A stretch of 64,000 bases of DNA, taken from contig NZ_CP103300.1 in NCBI RefSeq assembly GCF_025562755.1, positions 3,721,001 through 3,785,000 of the forward strand, read 5' to 3'. Under the pieces are notes generated by a model, which was given only the letters and a program-made list of their open reading frames with translations, searched no databases and was not told where the DNA came from. Made by a program: the position numbers and the translations under genes. Origin of the DNA: Endozoicomonas euniceicola. GTDB taxonomy: Bacteria; Pseudomonadota; Gammaproteobacteria; Pseudomonadales; Endozoicomonadaceae. Position 1 is the stretch's first letter. Each line of letters opens with the position of its first letter. Positions 8,007 to 16,357 of this stretch are shown piece after piece.

Positions 8007-8516
8007 TTACAGGCCAATGGCATCACGAACCTGGGCTAAACGATCCACGCCGTTTATTACCCGCTTCATGTTCATCACATCAATTTCATGGATCACACTG
8101 CCGCCGTGGGTCAGCTTGTAGTAGTGCAGGTCCATGGTGCAGCTCAGGCTGGGCTTGTCGCCCCCCTTCCAGGTGCCGGGGTCGATCTCGCGAATCTTGC
8201 CCCGCATTTCGTAGACGACTGCAGTGACTGTGCCGTCGTAACTTTCCAGCGCACCCCGGAAGGTCAGCGGTATGTCCTGACCGGGGGCGACACCAAACAG
8301 CGCCAGCACATCACGGTCAAAACTCACCAGCGTATAACTGGCTTCCAGTTTCTCCATACCCATATCCAGACCCACCGGGGCATCCATGCCACCACCCCGA
8401 TAGTCTTCAGTCTGAATGGTCAGCTTGGGCGGGGTCAGCTCTTCAACATCACTGGCATAACCACGGCCATCTACAAACATTCGTACATTTTTCAGTACGT
8501 CATTGACGAAACTCAT
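8007..8516 (-). CDS. FII: Major tail tube protein (FII)
   Basis: The 169-residue protein matches the P2 FII tube family: VNDVLKNVRMFVDGRGYASDVEEL near the start, a middle MGMEKLEASYTLVSFDRDVLALFG, and the C-terminal block of KPSLSCTMDLHYYKLTHGG with HEIDVMNMKRVINGVD. It forms the inner tube inside the sheath. It overlaps the sheath gene by 4 bp, consistent with coupled translation of the two major tail proteins. Confidence 0.93.
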   Translation of the reverse strand: MSFVNDVLKNVRMFVDGRGYASDVEELTPPKLTIQTEDYRGGGMDAPVGLDMGMEKLEASYTLVSFDRDVLALFGVAPGQDIPLTFRGALESYDGTVTAVVYEMRGKIREIDPGTWKGGDKPSLSCTMDLHYYKLTHGGSVIHEIDVMNMKRVINGVDRLAQVRDAIGL

Positions 8517-9664
8517 AGGATTTCCTCCAGATAATCGTTCACCAGATGACTGCGGAAGGTGATGTGTTCAGCGGGATACGGTGGGGTGAAGTCAAAATTA
8601 AAAAAGACTTTGCCCAGTTGGATGTTGGCCGGGCTGTTCAGGTCCGGGTCTGCCCAGCACTCACCGCCCAGAATGGCACCCTGTGCCTGAAGGCTGCGAA
8701 GGTAGGCGTTCACGCCGCCGGTCACGTCTTCGATGTAAGTTTTGGTGATATTGCGATCCACAGCCCACATATGCGCCCGCAACAAACTGTCGTTAATAAT
8801 GTCAGCGGTGCGTCGTACACTCAGGAAGAACCATTTACTGTCCGTAGTGTTGCAGGTGCGGTTGCCCCAGAGACGATAACCATCCATCCGGATAATGGTG
8901 GAAACGTGTTTTTCATTCAGCAGGTTGGCGCGACTGCTGGTATCACCCAGAACGAAATCCACCGGACGGGCTGTGCCGGTAATGCCGTAAATGGGTTTGT
9001 TAGAAGGTGAATGCCAGAAGCCCTGTTCATTATCAGTGCGGGCAATCACGCCGCAGATTCTGGCGCTGGCGGGTTCCGCCTTGCCGTTGGCAATCACCCA
9101 GGGATCCACCACATAGCAGCGCTGCCCAAAGTTTCGGACATAATCAATGGCGTCAGAATCTACCTTGTTAGGACCATCCAGAATGGCAATCGCCCGCATC
9201 TTGGCCGCCAGGCTTTCCATTTCTGCCGCAATGGTCTGGTCATGGCTGAAGCCGGGAGCGCATAACAGACGGGGCTGAAAACCCAGTTTTGACTCAGCAC
9301 CCAGTAGCGCCTTGAGGCCGGTGTAACTGCCGTCTGCCTCTACGCCGCCCAGAACATTCTGCTTGGTGGCGTCATCGTCTGCGCCTTCCTCGACACGAAC
9401 GACCACCACCACGGCCCCGCACTGGTCAAAGATGCCATCCATAGCGCCGGGCAAGGTACCAGCGCCGGTGCCTTTGGTATCAAGAGCCGCAGCCGCTTTC
9501 AGGGATCCCGCCACCAGCACAGGAGTATCGGCAGGAAAAGCGACCGGGTCAGCGTCCGGCGCTGTGCCGACAATACCAATCACAGAGGATTTAACGGTTT
9601 GGATGGGACGGGGGCCCGCATCGATCTCGATGACCTCGACCCCGTGTAGGAACTGTTCAGGCAT
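8513..9664 (-). CDS. FI: Contractile tail sheath protein (FI)
   Basis: The 383-residue protein is a P2-type sheath protein. It begins with FLHGVEVIEIDAGPRPIQTV, the N-terminal strand that links sheath rings, and contains GVIARTDNEQGFWHSPSNK, VSTIIRMDGYRLWGNRT and a C-terminal FDFTPPYPAEHITFRSHLVN. Length is close to that of P2 FI (about 396). An AGGGA ribosome site precedes the ATG. Its presence establishes a myovirus-type contractile tail. Confidence 0.95.
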   Translation of the reverse strand: MPEQFLHGVEVIEIDAGPRPIQTVKSSVIGIVGTAPDADPVAFPADTPVLVAGSLKAAAALDTKGTGAGTLPGAMDGIFDQCGAVVVVVRVEEGADDDATKQNVLGGVEADGSYTGLKALLGAESKLGFQPRLLCAPGFSHDQTIAAEMESLAAKMRAIAILDGPNKVDSDAIDYVRNFGQRCYVVDPWVIANGKAEPASARICGVIARTDNEQGFWHSPSNKPIYGITGTARPVDFVLGDTSSRANLLNEKHVSTIIRMDGYRLWGNRTCNTTDSKWFFLSVRRTADIINDSLLRAHMWAVDRNITKTYIEDVTGGVNAYLRSLQAQGAILGGECWADPDLNSPANIQLGKVFFNFDFTPPYPAEHITFRSHLVNDYLEEIL

Positions 9665-9760
9665 ATCCCTGCGCGCCTCGTTGTTTATGGAATTTAACCG
9701 TTATCTTGGGCGCGTTGTGTTTGTGTTTCCTCCGGGTTTATTTCCGGTTGCTTTAATTGT

Positions 9761-10264
9761 TTACCCCTCAGGCCACAACCCTTCCAGCCGCTCAATAAAC
9801 GGCTGGGGAATCCACAGCTTTACCTGTTCTTCCCCTGCAGTCCTAGCGGCGCGCCTGAGCTGGTCAGCGGTAACCTCTGCTACAGTGTTGTCCGCCAGTA
9901 TCCAGTTCAGGCGCTCATCCGGTGACGCAAGAGTGGCCGCGCGCACCATGCGTTCCTGACTGATTTCATCGCCGTCGAATTTCATGCCGTCGATTTCTAC
10001 GACAATGGTGTCTACCTTTGCCTGACGTTCGGCTTTCCATTGTTCGTATTTTTGTTTTTGCTGTTGTTCTTCCGAGACACTTGGATAGGCAAGAAATGGC
10101 TTTCCATTCTCATTGATATCAATGATTTTTCCCTCAGATAAGCCAATTAAAAGTGTCTGATGTTCTAATTTTGTGATTTTGACAACATCGGCGGGGATAT
10201 CACGATGAATACCCGAAATATAAAAACCACCACGCTCTTTGCTGTAATAAAAGTCCATAGTCAA
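9761..10264 (-). CDS. Tail fibre assembly protein with DUF4376-like C-terminus
   Basis: The 167-residue protein has an N-terminal half like phage tail fibre assembly chaperones (YYSKERGGFYISGIH then LSEGKIIDINENGKPFLAYP). The C-terminal half has the DUF4376 pattern: DGMKFDGDEISQERMVRA, then WILADNTVAEVTADQLRRA. It follows the fibre gene at an ATGA-type overlap, the normal place for a chaperone that folds or trimerises the fibre tip. Confidence 0.8.
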   Translation of the reverse strand: MTMDFYYSKERGGFYISGIHRDIPADVVKITKLEHQTLLIGLSEGKIIDINENGKPFLAYPSVSEEQQQKQKYEQWKAERQAKVDTIVVEIDGMKFDGDEISQERMVRAATLASPDERLNWILADNTVAEVTADQLRRAARTAGEEQVKLWIPQPFIERLEGLWPEG

Positions 10265-11523
10265 AAACCTATTGCGAGATATGAAAAAGCTGTACTTCCT
10301 AAGGATGCACTTTTACAGTGAACATCCAACCGAGAGTTTGTTGTTGATGACCGTAATCTAACTGACGACTCTGTATTATCTGAATTATTCCAATCACCGA
10401 TAATTACATTCATACATTGGTTGGGGAACGTTACAGGAAATGAATGGGACTGGGTGGTATTACCTGATGTTTGGAATGAATGGCGTCCCCACTGCAAGAT
10501 GAACCCTCCCAGCCATTTGGGAAAAATGATATATCCAATATGTCCTGAAAGTGATGCGACAAAACCAAAACGCATTTTGCTCGGAGTGACTGCTACATTG
10601 CCTGAACTACCAGAATTTATTTCATCCTGAGTACCAATCTTTATAAAACCTGAAATACTCTCAGTCGCATTCCTAACAAACGACGACAACCGGCTTTTCA
10701 ACGTCTTCGGCGTCACCATCCGTTGATGATCAGTCCCCGCATTCACCTCCGCCTGCGTAGCAATCTCAGCCTGCCCCCGCTGGCTTTCGGTGGCCTGGCG
10801 GGTGCCTTCGTCCAAGGCTGTCTGAAGGCCGTCCACATTAGCGATGGTGTGGTTGTGGGCAGCGGGAGGGTATACCGAGGGCTTGCCGGTAATATTCCCC
10901 CATGACCGAACCCCGTCCCACCAGGCTTTCAGCTTTTTAGGCGTCACCAGCCGACTGTCGTCTGTACCGGCGTTGGTTTCTGTCTGGGTTGCTACTTCAG
11001 CAATACCCCGGCGGGATTCCGTAGCCGTTCGGTTATGCAGCTTCTTGGGGGTGATGATCCGGGTATCATCGGTGGAACCGTTGGCCTCTGACTGGGTGGC
11101 AATCTCTGCCGTTCCTAACAGGGACTCCGTCGCCTGGGGCGCATAGATCGACACATTACCAGACGGGGCAACCGTGCCGGGGTTGGCGCTCAGGTTCAAC
11201 TGGTGCGCCAGCAACAGCGTAGCGTTAGCCGCCTTGCTCTGAATCGTTGAACCGTCGTCGTTTTGAGCCGTGGCGAACAGGACGCCGCCATCGGTGTAAA
11301 ACTGCATCTTGGTTACGTCATACACGTCGGTGGTACTGTCCTGCGCCACAACGTAAATCCGTGACGGCTCAATGACCTGCACCCCTTTCAGGGTCAGCGG
11401 CTTTATTTTGCTGCTGCCGTTGTACAAGTCCACACGGTTCAGCGTGACACCGGCAAAGCCGCTGGCCTGTGCGTTAATGGCGGCATCGATGCCGCTCTGG
11501 TGAATGGTCAGACTCATTCCCAT
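10261..11523 (-). CDS. Tail fibre protein with tandem repeats
   Basis: The 420-residue protein has an N-terminal phage tail-collar fibre domain (residues about 5-125: GFAGVTLNRVDLYNGSSK, VIEPSRIYVVAQDS). Four repeats follow with the pattern ATES-x2-G-x-AE(I/V)ATQ-x-E-x-N-x3-D-x2-R(I/L/M)-(I/V)TPK at about 130, 165, 240 and 290. The C-terminal 100 residues resemble gp53-like fibre tips (GYIIFPKWLGGFILQWG, then FPVTFPNQCMNVIIG) and probably bind the receptor. It overlaps gene I by 10 bp and is followed by its assembly chaperone. Confidence 0.88.
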   Translation of the reverse strand: MGMSLTIHQSGIDAAINAQASGFAGVTLNRVDLYNGSSKIKPLTLKGVQVIEPSRIYVVAQDSTTDVYDVTKMQFYTDGGVLFATAQNDDGSTIQSKAANATLLLAHQLNLSANPGTVAPSGNVSIYAPQATESLLGTAEIATQSEANGSTDDTRIITPKKLHNRTATESRRGIAEVATQTETNAGTDDSRLVTPKKLKAWWDGVRSWGNITGKPSVYPPAAHNHTIANVDGLQTALDEGTRQATESQRGQAEIATQAEVNAGTDHQRMVTPKTLKSRLSSFVRNATESISGFIKIGTQDEINSGSSGNVAVTPSKMRFGFVASLSGHIGYIIFPKWLGGFILQWGRHSFQTSGNTTQSHSFPVTFPNQCMNVIIGDWNNSDNTESSVRLRSSTTNSRLDVHCKSASLGSTAFSYLAIGF

Positions 11524-12572
11524 GTCTCCCTGGATAATACGACCTGATGAACGTGGGCGTTCAGCTCTAGCGGTGCGGCGTGAACCGTTCCCACGTTGAA
11601 ATTAAAATCGCTGCGTAACGGCTTGGCCTGTTTGATGGCGTTGATGATGTCGTCCTGAAGGTCAGCATCGGGGCGGAAGGCGGCGGTTTTGATGGTGCCG
11701 GGGGCGTTGTCGGGGACGGTTTCGCCTACGTAGACTGTTGACCAGCCCTGCTTGCCGTTTTCAAAGCGGGGGTTAGGCACCAGTTGTCTGTTTTCGAACA
11801 GGTCCCAGCATTCCAGTTCGGCGACCTGTGCGGTGCCAGTGCCATCCCAGCAATTCACAAAAAACATCGGCCGAATGTAGGCAGTACCGGGGCGGAACTG
11901 GTTATGATTGTCGTCACCTTCCCCAGTAATCTCCCCCTCAAACACCTGCCAGCCATCGGCACTGGTAATGGAACGACCAAAAGTACAGCAATAACGGTAC
12001 CAACCAGGATCAGAATTCAGATAATTAAAGTCTTTATCCAGCGTGGCCACGCCTGCAAAAATACCGCTTGAACCCGGGTTGTCAACGGTTTGCCGAACCT
12101 TGAAACGAACCCGATAGACACGGCCAGTCTGTACCGGAATAGCCTGACTGCAATGCAGTGCTTCCTCATCCCCCGTCCCAATCTCCAATACCGGCAACTG
12201 CCGTTCATTATCCTGCGCTGAAATATCCACGCTGAATGTATGCGGCAAACCCTTGGGCGACTGCTGCCACCACTCGGTAATATTCGCCGTAGTACCGAAC
12301 CGGGCAATGGCGTTTTCAACCGCCTGTAAACTGCCTTTAATACGGTGCTGGTAGAGGGCATCTTTTAACGACTGGCGTTTGATATGTTCCGGCCAGTTGT
12401 CGTTCCAGTCGTCGAGACTGAACGCCCAGGCAAGGTAGGGCAGGAACTCAACCGGACACAGGTCAGGGTTCCAGAGCTTGCGGTAAATCACCGGCAATTG
12501 CTCAATGCGTTCGCTGATGCTGGCAAGCGCTCTTTCTTGTTTAGTTGCTGAAGGTGGAAGCAAGTCAGACAC
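11514..12572 (-). CDS. I: Baseplate protein I with an inserted lectin-like domain
   Basis: Residues 1-125 match P2 gpI (LLPPSATKQERALASISERI, LPYLAWAFSLDDWNDNWPE, HRIKGSLQAVENAIA). The last 45 residues also look like the end of gpI (IINAIKQAKPLRSDFNFNVG). Between them lies an extra block of about 175 residues (about 130-305) with the feel of a carbohydrate-binding beta-sandwich: QTGRVYRVRFKVRQTVD, GWQVFEGEITGEGDDNHN, TAYIRPMFFVN. P2 gpI is about 176 residues, so the insertion doubles the protein. It may add a receptor-contact module to the baseplate. Confidence 0.83.
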   Translation of the reverse strand: MSDLLPPSATKQERALASISERIEQLPVIYRKLWNPDLCPVEFLPYLAWAFSLDDWNDNWPEHIKRQSLKDALYQHRIKGSLQAVENAIARFGTTANITEWWQQSPKGLPHTFSVDISAQDNERQLPVLEIGTGDEEALHCSQAIPVQTGRVYRVRFKVRQTVDNPGSSGIFAGVATLDKDFNYLNSDPGWYRYCCTFGRSITSADGWQVFEGEITGEGDDNHNQFRPGTAYIRPMFFVNCWDGTGTAQVAELECWDLFENRQLVPNPRFENGKQGWSTVYVGETVPDNAPGTIKTAAFRPDADLQDDIINAIKQAKPLRSDFNFNVGTVHAAPLELNAHVHQVVLSRETWE

Positions 12573-13467
12573 TGTTCAGCACCTCCTGCTTCTGAGTCAG
12601 CTCAATAGCTGAACAGTAAGCCGCCTGTACATCCGTGGGGGTAATGTCTGCCGCTGGTTCATGGAGCACCACTCGACTGACACCCGCCTGTTGCAGCGCC
12701 CCGTAAATACCCGACACTGGCACAATAGCCCCGAGTTTATGTCGTGACTCGACAAACTTCTGCACCGCATCACGGGCGGCGTTCATCACCTGTTCAACCC
12801 CTAAGCCGCCTTGCGTGTAGAGGTCGGCTTTAACCCGGTAAGTAGTGATGGTGGCACCCTGCACCGTCAGGTCGTCGGTCAGCTGCCTGACGTGTTTCTG
12901 CATCAGATGATCCGTGACGGTTTTCAGCAGGTCAGCGGACGGTGTGCCGTCGCCCTCATGGGACAGAATGGTGTTGATAATGTCGGCGTCGTTTTGCCGT
13001 TTGGGTTTGGCGTCTTTCACCTGACCGGATGCGCTGAGGCTCTGGAAGATGTACGAACCTTCTGTACCTGCGTTGGTCTGCCCTTCCATAGAGAGCTGGA
13101 TACGGTAACGCAGGGCTGAATCAGTTTCGTAAGTGGGTTCCCGTGGTGGAATGGCGTCAGGATCACCGGCATCAATCACCAGTCGCTTAACGTTCCACAG
13201 TGCGCCGAGGTTATCCAGGTCGGAACCCGTGGCGTAAGGCAGCATCACCGCCTGAGCTTCGTCGTTGATCTTTGCCCGTAGCAGCATTTCACGGTAGGCG
13301 CAGACCTCAAGGATTTTGTAGGCAGGGTCGCTTTCAAGCAGTGCCGTAAAATCCGGTTGCAGCTTGACCAGCTGGTCAATCATTTCGGCAATGATCTGTT
13401 CATAGTCCAGCGGCTCCACCACTTTCGGTGGCGGTAGCTGACTCAGGTCGATAACGGTGAAGCTCAT
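12565..13467 (-). CDS. J: Baseplate assembly protein J
   Basis: The 300-residue protein matches the P2 gpJ family: FTVIDLSQLPPPKVVEPLDYE, ILEVCAYREMLLRAKINDEA, AVMLPYATGSDLDNLGALW and a C-terminal VVLHEPAADITPTDVQAAYC. With W it builds the baseplate wedge. It overlaps I by 8 bp and abuts W. Length is equal to that of P2 J (about 302). Confidence 0.94.
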   Translation of the reverse strand: MSFTVIDLSQLPPPKVVEPLDYEQIIAEMIDQLVKLQPDFTALLESDPAYKILEVCAYREMLLRAKINDEAQAVMLPYATGSDLDNLGALWNVKRLVIDAGDPDAIPPREPTYETDSALRYRIQLSMEGQTNAGTEGSYIFQSLSASGQVKDAKPKRQNDADIINTILSHEGDGTPSADLLKTVTDHLMQKHVRQLTDDLTVQGATITTYRVKADLYTQGGLGVEQVMNAARDAVQKFVESRHKLGAIVPVSGIYGALQQAGVSRVVLHEPAADITPTDVQAAYCSAIELTQKQEVLNSV

Positions 13468-13802
13468 TAAATTACAATCCCATCCAGTGTGATTTTCTGA
13501 CCGTCCGGCAGATAGTCACCTACAATGTCTAACTCCACCCTGCCGGGCTGGGCTGCGACTGCCCGAATCTGCTCAACCTTGAAACGGGGTTCCCAGATTT
13601 CCAGCGCTTCCGCCGCTGCGGCGTAAATATCAATCAGCGTTGCCCGGTTCATGGGGGCGTCCACCAGTTCAAACAGGCGCGAGCCGTAGCTACGCCTTTG
13701 AATGCGGGTGCCAACAGGGGTGGTGAGAATGTCGGTGATGGACTGGCGCAGATGATCCAGTCCGGACAATTGCTTGCCACTGACAGCGTCTGTTCCGTTC
13801 AT
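13467..13802 (-). CDS. W: Baseplate protein W (gp25-like)
   Basis: The 111-residue protein has the gp25/gpW pattern: HLRQSITDILTTPVGTRIQR, then RSYGSRLFELVDAPMN and a C-terminal VELDIVGDYLPDG. These small proteins join wedge to sheath and help trigger contraction. It sits between V and J, as in P2. Confidence 0.93.
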   Translation of the reverse strand: MNGTDAVSGKQLSGLDHLRQSITDILTTPVGTRIQRRSYGSRLFELVDAPMNRATLIDIYAAAAEALEIWEPRFKVEQIRAVAAQPGRVELDIVGDYLPDGQKITLDGIVI

Positions 13803-13853
13803 GCTGACAGTGTGTGGGGTGTGGTGGGGGAATTCCTCCGGGGGGTTTTCCTG

Positions 13854-14432
13854 TTATTGTTTCTGAGCAACCGCCCCGGTAGTAGAAGGCCCGGACGCCA
13901 CGCCGGGGTGGTTATGCCCGTTATAGATATCCCGGTCAGCCTGCATACTGCGGGTACTGTCGGTGATGTCCTGAGTGGCGGTGATATTGCCGTTCACCAG
14001 CAAGTCACCTGTAAAGGTAATCCCACCGCTGCTGGTCAGCTCAGTGGTTGCGCCCCCGGGTAACTGTGCGGTCAGCTTGTGGGCGTTACGGTCGTACTCA
14101 ATACGGGCGCCATCCGCGTATTCAGTGATGTGTTTGCCTGCATCGTTATAGGGGGCTGAAAACTGTTCCTTATATAAAGAAGGAAGAACCACGCCCTGAG
14201 CCAGATCACCAAACGGTGACAGTACCAGCACCTGTTCCCCGTCTTCCGGCTTCCACCAGGTCTTATCATTACCTGCCCGATGGGTTAACCAGGGCAAGGG
14301 CTTGGTGTGCAGCTCACCGATCCGGACACGAACCTTGTCAGACGGCTCGCCCCCCTTGTTCTCTATTACGCCAATCCGCAACAGGTTGGAAAGTCGCCGT
14401 TCCAGGTCTTCCAGTATCCGGTAAACGTCCAT
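13854..14432 (-). CDS. V: Baseplate spike protein V
   Basis: The 192-residue protein matches P2 gpV: an N-terminal OB-fold region (SNLLRIGVIENKGGEPSDKV, WWKPEDGEQVLVLSPFGD, LPSLYKEQFSAP) followed by a repetitive beta-helix spike (residues about 115-165). The tip contains HNHPG, the HxH pattern that binds an iron ion at the apex of gpV-type spikes. It should form the trimeric membrane-piercing tip. Confidence 0.92.
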   Translation of the reverse strand: MDVYRILEDLERRLSNLLRIGVIENKGGEPSDKVRVRIGELHTKPLPWLTHRAGNDKTWWKPEDGEQVLVLSPFGDLAQGVVLPSLYKEQFSAPYNDAGKHITEYADGARIEYDRNAHKLTAQLPGGATTELTSSGGITFTGDLLVNGNITATQDITDSTRSMQADRDIYNGHNHPGVASGPSTTGAVAQKQ

Positions 14433-14968
14433 TAAACCACCTTCGTGTAATCGTCTTCGTGATCCTTGCCTATGTCCGGCGCAAAGCCCACATAAACCGA
14501 TTCCGGAATAATCCCGCTGTCATCAAACACCGTGGCACCCAATAGCACATCCTGAGTAAACACCACACGCCAGACTTCATAGTTATCCAGTTCAGTATCA
14601 AACTCATCCGGCCAGCACCCGCCCACTCTGGCAGGCTGTGACGGCACGCCAAACCGCTGCCCGTCCAGATAATGAGCCACCTGCGCCGCCAGTAGCCGGA
14701 TATAGCGCTTTACCTCTTTGGTGCGGTAGCCGCAGATAATCCGTACCTCCGCTTCCAGCGTAACGGGCAGTTGCTCGGTATTGGCATTATCATCAGCCTG
14801 TGCCTGAATGGCGGTCAGTTCCAGAAACGCAGCGGGGGTGACAATTTTCTTTTTTTCCCGTGGGTATTCAGCCACGGTTTTAAACGCCTTCAGGGTTTTC
14901 AGTCCATCAATGACCGACTGGTGCCACTCATTCAGGTCTAACCCTGTTTCAATTTTTCCATTCGCCAT
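14432..14968 (-). CDS. Probable tail terminator / tail completion protein
   Basis: The 178-residue protein sits between the gpZ-like gene and spike gene V, where tail terminator or completion proteins of hybrid myophages lie. It has an alpha/beta pattern with LPVTLEAEVRIICGYRTKEV and VWRVVFTQDVLLG, but no motif specific to one family. The assignment rests mainly on position and length. It overlaps both neighbours slightly. Confidence 0.5.
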   Translation of the reverse strand: MANGKIETGLDLNEWHQSVIDGLKTLKAFKTVAEYPREKKKIVTPAAFLELTAIQAQADDNANTEQLPVTLEAEVRIICGYRTKEVKRYIRLLAAQVAHYLDGQRFGVPSQPARVGGCWPDEFDTELDNYEVWRVVFTQDVLLGATVFDDSGIIPESVYVGFAPDIGKDHEDDYTKVV

Positions 14969-15555
14969 TTCAGTTGTCGCTCGTATTCGGTCATGAAAAT
15001 ATCTTCAAAATCCACCAGCACGTCGTCTTCTATAATGCTTTCGGCCTGATCTTTAATTCGGAAGGTGGCTAACTGGATGGGGAGTTGTGAACGGTACTTG
15101 CGCCCGGTTTTCTGGCTGAGCATCTTCGGTCCCCGGCGTTTGCCTCCGGGCTGGCGAATGAAGGCACCGGTTTTGTAATCCTTGTCACTGCCAAACTTTT
15201 TAACCTTTGCCCGAAATGCGCCCTTAATGGTTCGGTTCCCAACACTAACGCCTTCCGCCGTCTGTTTTGGGTTGCCCCAGGCCACTGCGGTCATATCGTT
15301 CAGACCGTACCAGAGCGTTACCTCTCCCAACCCGTTGCGGCTGCGCTTAAACTGGAACAGTCGTTTACGGATAAACTTCTGAGCCTTAATGTCCAGCCCT
15401 TTCTGTAATGCCCGTGCGGCCAGTGTGCTGAGTTTGCGGGCGGTGAATGTCAGTGCAGCGTTGTATGCCTGCTTAACAACGACTTCCGTTGCGCCCAGAC
15501 CTTTGGCAACGGTATCCAGCTCTTCAAAATCCAGATCAAAATACAGTTTATTCAT
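14938..15555 (-). CDS. Z: Minor tail protein Z-like
   Basis: The 205-residue protein resembles lambda-type minor tail protein Z: VVKQAYNAALTFTARKLSTL near the start, a run of Arg/Lys-rich strands (KFIRKRLFQFKRSRNGLGEV, LWYGLNDMTAVAWGN), and TGAFIRQPGGKRRGPKM. In lambda, Z is needed for functional tail ends. Its position after the FII-like head-tail joining gene fits. Confidence 0.78.
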   Translation of the reverse strand: MNKLYFDLDFEELDTVAKGLGATEVVVKQAYNAALTFTARKLSTLAARALQKGLDIKAQKFIRKRLFQFKRSRNGLGEVTLWYGLNDMTAVAWGNPKQTAEGVSVGNRTIKGAFRAKVKKFGSDKDYKTGAFIRQPGGKRRGPKMLSQKTGRKYRSQLPIQLATFRIKDQAESIIEDDVLVDFEDIFMTEYERQLKWRMEKLKQG

Positions 15556-15853
15556 TGGACAGAACGACCACAGCCAGCCCGGTGCCGTCCGGCTCGACGG
15601 TCAGGACGCTGAAAGGCTCACCTTCTATGTCCACGTCCTGCCCCCGTTCGATCAGCCCGGTATCCGACGCCTTGCAGGTAAACCGGGGCTGGGTGGTTTC
15701 AATATCCACCTCACCGGTTTCAGCCAGTAAAAACGCATTGTCAAAAATGCCGTGTACCCGCTTTTCGCCCTGAGCCGTATGAAAAAACGCCACGGCGGCA
15801 AACTCATCATCGTTCAGAAAGTCGTCAAGGTCTTCCCAGTCGAAGTGGCTCAT
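15548..15853 (-). CDS. Head-tail joining protein, lambda gpFII-like
   Basis: The 101-residue protein has the fold pattern of the phage attachment family (lambda FII): an acidic start (FDWEDLDDFLNDDEFAAVA), a central VHGIFDNAFLLAETGEV, and a C-terminal GQDVDIEGEPFSVLTVEPDG. These proteins close the head and provide the tail docking surface. It stands at the junction between head and tail modules. Confidence 0.75.
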   Translation of the reverse strand: MSHFDWEDLDDFLNDDEFAAVAFFHTAQGEKRVHGIFDNAFLLAETGEVDIETTQPRFTCKASDTGLIERGQDVDIEGEPFSVLTVEPDGTGLAVVVLSNE

Positions 15854-15867
15854 GGTTCTCTCCTGAA

Positions 15868-16131
15868 TTAAACCGCTGTGACGGTAACGCCGCTTCCCTC
15901 AATGCTGACAATCTCAGCTTTGTATTTGGCTCCATAGGGCAAATCAACCGAAACAACTTCTGTAGCGGTTGTTTCATAAATCAGGCTGTAACCCGCTCCG
16001 GGGGCAATTTCCGCAAATAAACGGATCAGGCCGTAATTGAACTGTCCGCTGATCTGTAAATAAAATGTGCCAGTGACTGATTGAACAGTGCTTTCAGCGT
16101 TGCCGGTTTGGTTATTGATTAATATTGTCAT
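15868..16131 (-). CDS. Small beta-rich phage protein of unknown function
   Basis: An 87-residue, mostly beta-strand protein (TFYLQISGQFNYGLIRLF, SLIYETTATEVVSVDLPYG). No family is recognised. It overlaps the upstream 81-residue gene by 20 bp and belongs to a short set of three unusual genes between capsid and head-tail joining genes. A capsid decoration or connector role is possible. Confidence 0.55.
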   Translation of the reverse strand: MTILINNQTGNAESTVQSVTGTFYLQISGQFNYGLIRLFAEIAPGAGYSLIYETTATEVVSVDLPYGAKYKAEIVSIEGSGVTVTAV

Positions 16132-16357
16132 CCGTCTGGCGGCTCCATTCCGGGGTTTGCATTAACTGCTCAGCTTCTTTTTGTGTGAGATAGTAGTGAC
16201 TGACTTTTGGGTGGTCGAGTACGCCGGTGACTATTGCCCAGATGCCAGCATTGCATTTGCGGGGTTGTACGAAATGCAGATCGTATTGTTCATCCAGCTC
16301 AATTTGTATTTCGTCGGTTATGTCTGCGATTCGGTAAATGGTGTATGTGTTGGTCAT
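16112..16357 (-). CDS. Small phage protein of unknown function
   Basis: An 81-residue acidic protein with QIELDEQYDLHFVQPRK and KVSHYYLTQKEAEQLMQTPE. No family is recognised. It is coupled to the LamG-like gene upstream through a 4-bp overlap and overlaps the next gene by 20 bp, so the three are probably translated together. Confidence 0.55.
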   Translation of the reverse strand: MTNTYTIYRIADITDEIQIELDEQYDLHFVQPRKCNAGIWAIVTGVLDHPKVSHYYLTQKEAEQLMQTPEWSRQTDDNINQ

